Assembly (NCBI GenBank): GCA_030544185.1
Contig: JAUNRO010000097.1
Location: 3,106 to 10,085 of the forward strand
From: Propionibacteriaceae bacterium
Lineage (GTDB): Bacteria > Actinomycetota > Actinomycetes > Propionibacteriales > Propionibacteriaceae
DNA: 6,980 bases
Reading direction: 5' to 3'
The stretch's first letter is position 1. Every line of letters begins with the position of its first letter. The notes under the pieces are model-generated. The model worked only from the letters and a program-made list of their open reading frames with translations. It was not told the origin of the DNA and did no database searches. The translations under genes were made by a program, and so were the position numbers. Positions 1 through 5,719 of the stretch are shown piece by piece.

Positions 1-507
1 TTCATCGACGAGGCCTACTATCTGTTCCGCGCCGAGAACGAGCGGGACTACGGTCAGGAGGCGATCGAGATCCTGCTCACCGAGATGGAGAACGAGCGGG
101 GAAGCCTCGTCGTGATCTTCGCCGGCTATGCCGACCGGATGGGCGACCTGTTCGAGGCCAATCCGGGCCTGTCCTCGCGGGTGCCGCACCATATCGCGTT
201 CAGCGACTACTCCGCCGATGAGCTGATGGAGATCGCCGAGCTGATGCTCGCGAACGAGAATTTCGCGTTCGACGACGCGGCCCAGCGGGCGTTCGAGGAA
301 TACCTCGATATCCGCATGACCAAGCCGAATTTTTCCAACGCCCGGAGCGTGCGGAATGCGATCGAGCGGACCAGGCTGCGTCAAGCCCGGCGGCTCGTGG
401 CGCTGGATCGTCCGCTCACGAAGGACGATCTGATGGTCCTCACCGAGGACGATGTCCGCGGCAGCAGCCACTTCAGCGACGAGCCGGCCGAGGAGTCACC
501 CGCCTGA
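1..507 (+). CDS. cbbX: CbbX-type AAA+ ATPase (Rubisco activase-like), 3' part, N-terminus outside window
   Basis: Reading frame 1 is open from the left edge and encodes the last 168 residues. It begins inside Walker B (FIDEAYYL, residues 1-8). It continues with an ENERDYGQEAIEILL helix, the sensor-1 strand VVIFAGY (37-43), NPGLSSR with the probable arginine finger (54-60), and a C-terminal helical lid with NARSVRN (113-119) and RLRQARRL. This series closely resembles red-type CbbX. CbbX is a soluble hexameric ATPase that remodels inhibited form I Rubisco by acting on the large-subunit C-terminus. CbbX is about 300 residues long, so roughly 140 residues with Walker A should lie upstream. EccA (type VII secretion) and SpoVK share this AAA+ fold, but the NERDYGQEAIEIL and LRQAxRL segments favour CbbX. 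No Rubisco gene is visible, so the substrate is unknown. The tail after the DDVRGSS segment is short and acidic. It is convergent with the hydrolase gene downstream. Confidence 0.85.
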   Translation, partial: FIDEAYYLFRAENERDYGQEAIEILLTEMENERGSLVVIFAGYADRMGDLFEANPGLSSRVPHHIAFSDYSADELMEIAELMLANENFAFDDAAQRAFEEYLDIRMTKPNFSNARSVRNAIERTRLRQARRLVALDRPLTKDDLMVLTEDDVRGSSHFSDEPAEESPA

Positions 508-529
508 CCTGCGATCAGCACGGGGCGCG

Positions 530-563
530 GTTGCCCACAGGGTTGTCCACAGCTGGGGACAAC
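530..563. promoter_or_regulatory. Cluster of three DnaA-box-like 9-mers, two forming a 22-bp near-palindrome
   Basis: TTGCCCACA (531-539) and TTGTCCACA (543-551) are direct repeats 12 bp apart within GTTGYCCACAG units. TTGTCCCCA lies on the minus strand (554-562). The second and third face each other to make a 22-bp palindrome (542-563) with 11-bp arms and one mismatched pair. TTGTCCACA is the preferred DnaA box of high-GC actinobacteria. The site sits between convergent genes, so a promoter role is unlikely. A hairpin could form, but no T-run follows on either strand, which argues against a standard terminator. DnaA binding is inferred from sequence only. Confidence 0.5.
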
Positions 564-588
564 TCACACCGTTGTAGTTCCCCGGGTG

Positions 589-1560
589 TCACTTGTTGAA
601 GCGATAGAGGTCCTGCTGCTGCATGATCGCGATGAGCGATTCGGCGTACGCCGGGTCGGTCGCGTAGCCGGCGGTCTGCAGGCCGCGGGCGAAGGCGTCG
701 GGATCGTCGGCCACGCCGAACGCCGGCTCATAGCGCGGGTTGGTCCGCAGGAAATTGCCGTAGTCCAGGACCGAGTCGCGCATTGAGTCATAGGTGCGGA
801 AGCGATCGCGGATCTCCACCTTGCGCCCGTTCTCCCATTCGCCGGTCTGGAGTTCCTGACAGTCATAGGCCACGGGTCCGCGCGGCTGGTTGTGGCACTT
901 CACGCCGAAGTAGTTGTTGCCCGGAGCGGAGCGGCCCCAGCCCGTTTCCTGGGCGGCCTGGGCCATCGCGATCGAGGCGGGCACGCCGAACTGCTCGTCC
1001 GCGGCCTGGGCATACGGCACCATCGTGGCCAGGAATTGCTCGCCCTCGGTGACCGGCGGCCCGTCGTTGGGGCCCTCGAACAGCGCGTGCCAGGTCTCGG
1101 CGTCGACGTTGCCCGTCCCGTCGAGCGCCACCGACTTCTGGAAGGCCTCCACCGCCGCCCGGGTCGCGTCGTCATAGTCGTCATAGACCGCGGCCCGATT
1201 GCCGTGCAGGTGCAGCAGCGACTGGACCGCGCGCACGTGGAGGCCCCGGTCACCGGGGCGTACCCGCTGGACGAGACTCTCGAAGGTCGCCGGATCGACG
1301 ACACCGGTCACCGGAAGCCCGCGCTGGGCCTGGAAGCCACGCACCGCGGTTGTGGTCTGACGGGCGAAGGTGCCGGTCACCTGGACATCGATGCCATGGC
1401 TGTTGAGCAGCCACTGAACCGCGGTCACTCGCAACCCGGTCGCCCCGGCTGCCAGGCGAGCGGTCCGTTCCTGTTGACATGACGAGACGTTGAGCACGAA
1501 GGTGAGCAGCAACAGCGCCGAGATCAGCAGCAGGACCAGGCGGATCTGGGGAGTACGCAT
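589..1560 (-). CDS. Membrane-attached wall hydrolase: two peptidoglycan-binding repeats plus glucosaminidase domain
   Basis: 323 residues. The N-terminus has Arg2 and Arg7, then a hydrophobic segment (8-25) ending VSSC at Cys28. This is a signal anchor or a weak lipobox; Asn at -4 is unfavourable for a lipobox. Two PG_binding_1 repeats follow (about 38-98 and 101-162), each with the family's TxxAVxxFQ-type helix (AVRGFQ 72-77, AVEAFQ 136-141) and a G-x-V-D segment. The C-terminal domain (about 174-323) matches FlgJ/LytG-type N-acetylglucosaminidases: MAQAAQETGWGRS, with likely catalytic Glu205, then NNYFGVKC. Cys222 and Cys234 could form a disulfide. The expected role is cleavage of peptidoglycan glycan strands outside the membrane, in wall growth, division or turnover. 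ATG at 1558-1560 is the farthest upstream start and gives an intact export signal. No clear Shine-Dalgarno precedes it. It is convergent with the AAA+ gene and divergent from the flavohemoglobin gene. Confidence 0.88.
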   Translation of the reverse strand: MRTPQIRLVLLLISALLLLTFVLNVSSCQQERTARLAAGATGLRVTAVQWLLNSHGIDVQVTGTFARQTTTAVRGFQAQRGLPVTGVVDPATFESLVQRVRPGDRGLHVRAVQSLLHLHGNRAAVYDDYDDATRAAVEAFQKSVALDGTGNVDAETWHALFEGPNDGPPVTEGEQFLATMVPYAQAADEQFGVPASIAMAQAAQETGWGRSAPGNNYFGVKCHNQPRGPVAYDCQELQTGEWENGRKVEIRDRFRTYDSMRDSVLDYGNFLRTNPRYEPAFGVADDPDAFARGLQTAGYATDPAYAESLIAIMQQQDLYRFNK

Positions 1561-1571
1561 TTCGGGATGAG

Positions 1572-1577
1572 CCTATA
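1572..1577 (-). promoter_or_regulatory. Candidate -10 element for the wall hydrolase
   Basis: On the minus strand TATAGG lies 11 nt before the ATG. Transcription would begin about 5 nt upstream of the start codon, giving an almost leaderless mRNA. This fits the missing Shine-Dalgarno. No convincing -35 element lies at the usual spacing, so this is tentative. Confidence 0.3.
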
Positions 1578-1604
1578 CGCCACCCCTACCAGCCAAATAG
1601 CATG

Positions 1605-1610
1605 GATAAT
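1605..1610 (+). promoter_or_regulatory. Candidate -10 element for the flavohemoglobin gene
   Basis: GATAAT lies in an AT-rich patch (1594-1622) of an otherwise GC-rich divergent intergenic region, 25 nt before the ATG. It is part of the 9-bp palindrome GGATAATCC (1604-1612). No good -35 hexamer is present at 16-18 bp, so an activator-dependent or otherwise regulated promoter is possible. The call rests mainly on composition and position. Confidence 0.35.
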
Positions 1611-1626
1611 CCTGACTAATTGTGAT

Positions 1627-1633
1627 GGAGGAG
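1627..1633 (+). promoter_or_regulatory. Ribosome binding site that sets the flavohemoglobin start
   Basis: The purine run GGAGGAG lies just before ATG 1636. The GGAGG core ends 4 nt before the start. It favours ATG 1636 over the in-frame ATG at 1567, which has no such site and would add 23 residues not found at the N-terminus of this family. Confidence 0.75.
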
Positions 1634-1635
1634 CA

Positions 1636-2844
1636 ATGTTGCTGTCCCCAGAGTCCGAGGCCATCGTCAAAGCGACCGCCGGCGTCGTGGCCGAGAACGC
1701 CGAGAACATCACCCAGCGGTTCTATCCGCACATGTTCGAGGCCCACCCCGAGCTCATGCGCGTGTTCAACAAGGCCAACCAGGCGATCGGCGAGCAACCG
1801 AAGGCCTTGGCCGCGTCGGTCGTGGCCTATGCGGTCCACCTGATCGACCCGGGCGCGCCGGACTTCAGCCCGATCATGCAGCGCATCGCGCACAAGCACG
1901 TGTCCCTGGGCATCAAGGCGACCGAATACACGATCGTCGGCCGGCACCTCATGTGGGCGGTCGGTGACGTGCTCGGTGAGGCGGTCACGCCCGAGGTTGC
2001 GGCGGCCTGGGATGAGGTCTATTGGCTCTTCGCGGCTCAGCTGATCGCCGAGGAGGCGAAGTTGTATGCCCTGGGCGGCACGAACCCCGACGAGCCGTGG
2101 CGCAAGTATCAGGTGATCGACCGTCTCGACGAGACCGAAGGCGTGTTCTCGCTCGAGCTCGCTCCGGTGGAGGGCACGCTGCCGAGCCATCACACGGGGC
2201 AATATGTCGCGATCGCGGTCGACCTGCCGGACGGGGAGCGCCAGCCGCGGCAGTACACGATCTCGGGTGTCCCCGGTGGCGAGGCGTTCCGGGTCACGAT
2301 CAAGCGGATGAAGGGTGTCGACGGAGCCCCCGACGGGCAGGTCTCCAACTGGCTCGCCGACAACGCCCAGGTGGGCACGGTGCTCGACGTCTCCCAGCCC
2401 GCCGGTGACGTGATCCTGGACAAGTCCGAGGAGCCGCTGGTGCTGGTCAGCGCCGGCATCGGGATCACCCCGATGGCCGCCATCCTCGAGGACCTGGTCC
2501 AGCACCAGCCGCGGCGGACCGTGCGCCTCTATCACGCCGACCGCAGCCACGGCACCCAGGCGCTCTATCAGCGCATGCTCGGGCAGTCGATGCAGCTCCG
2601 GGATTCCTATGGCGAGTTCTGGTATGAGGAGGGCGCCGACGCTGCGCCCACCCGCCGGCCGGCGCATGAGGGCTACATGGACCTGTCCGGGGTGGAACTG
2701 CCCGAGGGCTGCCGCGTGTTCATGTGCGGGCCGCTGGAATTCATGGCCGGCGCACGACGTGCGCTGATCGACCGCGGCATCCCGGCGGACCGCATCGATT
2801 ACGAGGTGTTCGGTCCCGATCTGTGGGCTCGCCAGCCTCAGTAG
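1636..2844 (+). CDS. hmp: Flavohemoglobin / nitric oxide dioxygenase
   Basis: 402 residues, close to the usual 395-405. It oxidises NO to nitrate using O2 and NAD(P)H, through heme and FAD, in the cytoplasm. The globin domain (1-145) keeps distal Tyr30 (B10) and Gln54 (E7), proximal His88 in IAHKHVSL, Tyr98, and Glu139/Glu140 near the proximal pocket. The reductase part has the FAD-binding segments GQYVAIAV (188-195) and RQYTIS (205-210), the GQVSNWL segment (234-240), and the NAD-binding motif SAGIGITPM (272-280). It ends with CGPLEFM (364-370) and YEVFGP (389-394). All expected catalytic elements are intact. The chosen ATG has a strong ribosome binding site and gives MLLSPES, aligning with MLDAQT of E. 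coli Hmp. It is transcribed divergently from the hydrolase and probably alone, since a terminator-like hairpin follows. NO-responsive control is typical of the family, but no clear NsrR-type operator was found. Confidence 0.95.
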   Translation: MLLSPESEAIVKATAGVVAENAENITQRFYPHMFEAHPELMRVFNKANQAIGEQPKALAASVVAYAVHLIDPGAPDFSPIMQRIAHKHVSLGIKATEYTIVGRHLMWAVGDVLGEAVTPEVAAAWDEVYWLFAAQLIAEEAKLYALGGTNPDEPWRKYQVIDRLDETEGVFSLELAPVEGTLPSHHTGQYVAIAVDLPDGERQPRQYTISGVPGGEAFRVTIKRMKGVDGAPDGQVSNWLADNAQVGTVLDVSQPAGDVILDKSEEPLVLVSAGIGITPMAAILEDLVQHQPRRTVRLYHADRSHGTQALYQRMLGQSMQLRDSYGEFWYEEGADAAPTRRPAHEGYMDLSGVELPEGCRVFMCGPLEFMAGARRALIDRGIPADRIDYEVFGPDLWARQPQ

Positions 2845-2856
2845 TCACACAGGCCA

Positions 2857-2878
2857 CCGACCCTCGGTCGGGCTTTCT
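2857..2878 (+). terminator. Probable intrinsic terminator after the flavohemoglobin gene
   Basis: Perfect 6-bp arms CCGACC (2857-2862) and GGTCGG (2866-2871) enclose a CTC loop and are followed by the T-rich tail GCTTTCT. It starts 12 nt after the stop codon. The stem and T-run are modest, so termination may be incomplete. Confidence 0.55.
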
Positions 2879-2920
2879 CGTGAAGTCCGGCCGGGGGCCC
2901 GGCGGCCACCCGAGGCCGAC

Positions 2921-2926
2921 TATTCT
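2921..2926 (+). promoter_or_regulatory. -10 element placing the transcript start on the phosphatase GTG
   Basis: TATTCT fits the TAnnnT pattern of actinobacterial SigA-type promoters. It ends exactly 6 nt before the G of GTG 2933, so the expected first transcribed base is the first base of the start codon. No Shine-Dalgarno lies between. This pattern is typical of leaderless mRNAs, which are common in actinobacteria. No recognisable -35 was seen. Confidence 0.55.
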
Positions 2927-2932
2927 GCCGAC

Positions 2933-3730
2933 GTGGAGTTCCTGGACTATGCGGCGGTGACCCACCCGGGCACGGTCAAGCCGGTCAATGAGGACCGGAT
3001 CATCGCTCGTGCCCCGGTCTTCCTCGTCGCCGACGGAATCTCGGGGTGCGGTCGTGGGGCGCTGGCCAGCGGCCTGGTCGCCGAGCATCTGGCCGACCTC
3101 GCCGACGCCCAGGACCTGACCCCCGAACAGGTGGCGGATGCGGTCGAGGCGGCGCATCGGCTGGTGCGTGAGGATCAGGATCGTGAGCACCACAAGGCGG
3201 CCACGACCGTGGCGGCCGCCGTCGCGCTGTGGTCGGGTGGCGCACCTTATTGGACGATGGTCAACGCGGGTGATTCGCGCATTTATCGAGTCACCGGTCA
3301 GGATCGCCGGCTGGTCCAGATTACGGAGGACCACACGCATGTTCAGGCAATGGTTGAGCTCGGATTGCTGACGCCGGAAGAGGCAGCGGACCACCCGGAG
3401 CGCCACGTTGTGACCAACGCCGTCGGGTCCACCGACGGCTTCACCCCGGACTATTGGCTGATCCCGATCGTGCCGGGCGATCGGCTGTTGTTGTGCTCAG
3501 ACGGACTTCTGGAGGAAACCGACCCGGGCGAGACCGCGGCCGTTCTGCAGGCTCGGAATTCTCCGCAGGATGCGGTTGTCGAACTTTTGACGCTGGCACT
3601 GCGGGCGAGGGCGCGCGACAATGTGTCCATTATCGTGGTGGATGTTGATCAGGCTGGCTGGGGCAATTCGGGGAGTCTTTCCGCGCTGGCCGATGTCCCC
3701 GAATTCACGATCGCAGTTGAGCATCCCTGA
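2933..3730 (+). CDS. PP2C-family Ser/Thr protein phosphatase (soluble, probably leaderless)
   Basis: 265 residues, a single PP2C catalytic domain. It removes phosphate from Ser/Thr residues using a two-metal centre in the cytoplasm. Conserved elements are NEDR (19-22, Asp21), VADGISG (32-38, Asp34), NAGDSRIYR (111-119), LLLCSDGLL (185-193, Asp190) and ARDNVSIIVV (227-236, Asp229). Asp34, Asp190 and Asp229 are the expected metal ligands, so activity is likely. Two motifs deviate: DGISG replaces the usual DGMGG, and AATTV (89-93) replaces the usual GTT element. Unlike PstP of mycobacteria it has no transmembrane or extracellular region. The GTG start gives the full first motif. No start with a ribosome binding site lies upstream, and a TATTCT element ends 6 nt before it. 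The FHA gene begins 54 nt downstream, suggesting a functional pair. Its opposing kinase is not in the window. Confidence 0.92.
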   Translation: MEFLDYAAVTHPGTVKPVNEDRIIARAPVFLVADGISGCGRGALASGLVAEHLADLADAQDLTPEQVADAVEAAHRLVREDQDREHHKAATTVAAAVALWSGGAPYWTMVNAGDSRIYRVTGQDRRLVQITEDHTHVQAMVELGLLTPEEAADHPERHVVTNAVGSTDGFTPDYWLIPIVPGDRLLLCSDGLLEETDPGETAAVLQARNSPQDAVVELLTLALRARARDNVSIIVVDVDQAGWGNSGSLSALADVPEFTIAVEHP

Positions 3731-3732
3731 GG

Positions 3733-3759
3733 TTGGACCAAGAATGGCACAGCTAGGCT
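3733..3759 (+). promoter_or_regulatory. Candidate promoter for the FHA gene
   Basis: TTGGAC (3733-3738) and TAGGCT (3754-3759) resemble -35 and -10 hexamers with a 15-bp spacer, slightly short for SigA. Transcription would start near 3766 and leave about 19 nt of leader carrying the GGGAGA ribosome binding site (3775-3780). The FHA gene could thus be expressed both from here and by read-through from the phosphatase gene. Confidence 0.4.
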
Positions 3760-3784
3760 GGCGAGGAACGAGACGGGAGATTTC

Positions 3785-5620
3785 ATGACCGAGCAGATCG
3801 GCCTGTGGCGGGCCACTTATTCCCCCGGACAGTGGGTGGTCCTGGGCGGACCCACATCGCTGGTCGTCCTGCAACCCGCACCCGCGGACCGGTCGGAGTT
3901 GGTGACGAGCCTCTGGCGGGTCGTCGTGCAGGCCGTGTCGCTGGATGCGCTGGTGGCGGAGCTCGCGCGCTACAACATCATGCGGATGCCGGACTTCGCC
4001 GCCTTCTTCTGGCATGACAACGAAATGCGCTCTCTGGTGCGGGGCGAGATCGAGGTCATCGACCTGGATTCCGGCGAGCCGGTTGCCACCGGGGAAGGCG
4101 TGCAGACCTGGACCGAGGTGGGCCTGGGTGATCTCCGCCGGGTCCGCGTGAGCCTGGGTGGCGACCGCGGTGCGCCCGAGGTCGGTCTGCACCTCCCGCT
4201 GGTGGTCGGCGCGGTCACCGCCGGTGCGCTCGTGCTGGACGCCACGGATCAGGCGCTGGTCGCGAGCCCGCAGGTGATGCCCCCCGCCGCGGCAGGGCCC
4301 CAGGCGCTGGAGGGCGACGAGTTCGCCGCGGGCGAGGATGTGGTCGCGGCCATGCCGATCCCCGGTCAGCCCGAGCTGGAGGCCCAGCGTTCGGCAGTGG
4401 TGGACGCCCAGGTCGTCGAGGACGACGACATCCTGGCCGATGATGTGGGTGCCGAGCGCGGCGCCGAGGAGCTGGAGCCGGAGCCGGAGCAGGAGTCCGC
4501 GGTCGAGGCCGAAGCCACCGAGGGTGATGAGCTTCCGCCGGTCCTGATCGGCCACGGCGAGATCAATGAGGAAGAGACCGAGCGCATCGACACCGACGCG
4601 GACCACGCGGCCGACACCGTCGATCCTCCGGGCGACGGCGGCGTCGAGGACATCCGGGACGCTGCTGCCGAGGACGAGCCTGTGGAACCCGCAGGGGTGA
4701 CCGAGGACGCGGAGCCAGCTGCGCCGTCGGCGGCCGCCGCGCACGATCCGTTCGCGATGGACGAGGTTCGCGATCCGTTCGCGGCGCCCGAGGAGCAGGG
4801 CGAGCCGTTCGCTGACGCGGGACACGCGGCGCCCTTCGCCGCGCCTGCTGCGCAGACACCGTTCGCCCGGCCCCCGGCTCAGGCCACTGCGGGCGCTCCG
4901 GGCCCGTTCGCCCGGCCGGACGCACAGGCTCCGGCCGCCGAACAGCCGGCCGGCCTTGAGGGCGAGGAGGCGCAGCAGCCGCCCCGGGTCCCGGGCTATG
5001 ACCCCCACGAGCGACCGCCGGCCCCCGGCCATGACCAGTGGGCGCCAGGCGGTGCCGCCGATCGGTCCGCTCAGCCGGTGGACCCGCAGGGCCAAGCCGG
5101 CCAGCCGGAGCAGCAGGATGCCGCCCGGTCCGAGCAGCCGGTGGAGCAGAAGTCCGGTGACGGGATGGTCCTCGGCGTCAGCTGTGGCGCCGGCCACCCG
5201 AACCCGCCGGACGCCCAGCGCTGCCGCCGCTGCGGTGGGCCGCTGCAGGGCCAGCCACGGATGATGCCGCGACCGGTCATGGCATTGCTGCGCCCCTCCA
5301 GCGGCGAGCCCGTCGAGGTGGACCGAAGCGTGTTGATCGGGCGCTCGCCGCAGGCCAACAAGCTGCCCCGGGAGGACCTGCCGAAGCTCTTGACCGTCGT
5401 CAGCCCCAGCACCGACATCAGCCGGACCCACCTGCAGGTGAGCCCGGACGGCTGGGAAGTGGTGGCCACGGACCTGCACTCCACCAATGGGACCCTGCTC
5501 ATCCGGCCCGGCCAGCCCGAGCCCGAGCGGTTGCCCGCCGGTGAGCCGGTCCACGTCTTCCCGGGCTGCGTCTTGGACCTGGGCGACGGGGTGAGCATCT
5601 TGGTTGACCATCCGGTCTGA
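3785..5620 (+). CDS. FHA-domain protein with undefined N-terminal domain, acidic PFA-repeat linker and zinc ribbon
   Basis: 611 residues, cytoplasmic, with no signal peptide or membrane segment. Residues 1-150 form a folded, mixed hydrophobic region starting MTEQIGLWRATYSPGQWVVL; I cannot assign it to a domain. Residues 155-460 are low-complexity, acidic, then Pro/Ala/Gln-rich, with six PFA motifs (322-376) preceded by D, D, E, A, T and G. A zinc ribbon follows: Cys467, His471, Cys480 and Cys483 in the pattern CxxGHxNxPxAxxCxxCG. The C-terminal FHA domain (about 500-611) has GRS (519-521), ISRTH (545-549) and STNGT (566-570), the canonical phosphothreonine-binding residues. The expected role is to bind Thr-phosphorylated partners as an adaptor. 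Related FHA/zinc-ribbon proteins occur beside PP2C, VWA and kinase genes in actinobacteria. ATG 3785 follows GGGAGA at good spacing. The substrate, the kinase and the job of the N-terminal domain are unknown. Confidence 0.85.
   Translation: MTEQIGLWRATYSPGQWVVLGGPTSLVVLQPAPADRSELVTSLWRVVVQAVSLDALVAELARYNIMRMPDFAAFFWHDNEMRSLVRGEIEVIDLDSGEPVATGEGVQTWTEVGLGDLRRVRVSLGGDRGAPEVGLHLPLVVGAVTAGALVLDATDQALVASPQVMPPAAAGPQALEGDEFAAGEDVVAAMPIPGQPELEAQRSAVVDAQVVEDDDILADDVGAERGAEELEPEPEQESAVEAEATEGDELPPVLIGHGEINEEETERIDTDADHAADTVDPPGDGGVEDIRDAAAEDEPVEPAGVTEDAEPAAPSAAAAHDPFAMDEVRDPFAAPEEQGEPFADAGHAAPFAAPAAQTPFARPPAQATAGAPGPFARPDAQAPAAEQPAGLEGEEAQQPPRVPGYDPHERPPAPGHDQWAPGGAADRSAQPVDPQGQAGQPEQQDAARSEQPVEQKSGDGMVLGVSCGAGHPNPPDAQRCRRCGGPLQGQPRMMPRPVMALLRPSSGEPVEVDRSVLIGRSPQANKLPREDLPKLLTVVSPSTDISRTHLQVSPDGWEVVATDLHSTNGTLLIRPGQPEPERLPAGEPVHVFPGCVLDLGDGVSILVDHPV
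4745..4912 (+). repeat. Six degenerate PFA motif repeats inside the FHA protein linker
   Basis: Residues 321-376 contain DPFA, DPFA, EPFA, APFA, TPFA and GPFA, spaced about 8-15 residues apart and separated by Ala/Pro/Glu-rich sequence. At DNA level the units share a CCGTTCGC-like core with drift (one is CCCTTCGCC). Regular hydrophobic Phe residues in a disordered linker suggest short binding motifs, but that is inference. Confidence 0.7.
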
Positions 5621-5638
5621 TCCGGTCACTATTCGGTC
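5611..5638 (+). repeat. Three phased direct repeats (TYCGGTC) upstream of the lipoprotein gene
   Basis: TCCGGTC (5611-5617), TCCGGTC (5621-5627) and TTCGGTC (5632-5638) recur at steps of 10 and 11 bp, placing them on one face of the helix. The first overlaps the last codons of the FHA gene. Response regulators of the PhoP/OmpR type bind such arrays upstream of a -10. The regulator here is unknown. Confidence 0.45.
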
Positions 5639-5652
5639 AAGACTCCTCCGGG

Positions 5653-5658
5653 TAATCT
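5653..5658 (+). promoter_or_regulatory. Candidate -10 element for the lipoprotein gene
   Basis: TAATCT fits TAnnnT and lies 14 bp downstream of the last direct repeat. No good -35 is present, which would suit an activator-dependent promoter. Transcription would start near 5665, giving a leader of about 55 nt that contains the 16-bp palindrome. Confidence 0.4.
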
Positions 5659-5693
5659 CGTTGGTTTGCCTCGGTTCGTTAGTGTCGATGAGA

Positions 5694-5709
5694 AATTTGT
5701 CGACAAATT
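5694..5709. promoter_or_regulatory. Perfect 16-bp palindrome just upstream of the lipoprotein ribosome binding site
   Basis: AATTTGTCGACAAATT is its own reverse complement. It ends at the base before GGAG (5710-5713), the Shine-Dalgarno of the lipoprotein gene. It is AT-rich in a GC-rich region. The centre TTGTCGACAA has GT/AC half-sites like many GntR-family operators. It could act as a repressor site downstream of the promoter. As RNA it could fold only a small hairpin. The regulator is not identified. Confidence 0.55.
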
Positions 5710-5719
5710 GGAGTCCTTC

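Noticed and set aside
542..563. Bidirectional intrinsic terminator between the convergent genes
   Set aside because: The palindrome has a short perfect stem and no T-run on either side; DnaA-type boxes explain the sequence better.
892..1482. 196-residue plus-strand open frame
   Set aside because: It is antisense to the wall hydrolase, whose domains and signal segment are convincing.
1592..1604. Possible NsrR-like half-site upstream of flavohemoglobin
   Set aside because: Only a loose half-site (ATGCTATTT on the minus strand) is seen, with no symmetric partner.
1567..1635. Upstream ATG extending flavohemoglobin by 23 residues
   Set aside because: There is no ribosome binding site, the extension covers the AT-rich promoter region, and it has no counterpart in the family.
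1573..2667. 364-residue minus-strand open frame
   Set aside because: It is antisense to the intact flavohemoglobin gene; its composition is that of a reverse shadow and it has no family motif.
5666..5719. TTG start extending the lipoprotein by 18 residues
   Set aside because: It would place charged residues before the signal peptide and read through the 16-bp palindrome; ATG 5720 has a proper GGAG site.
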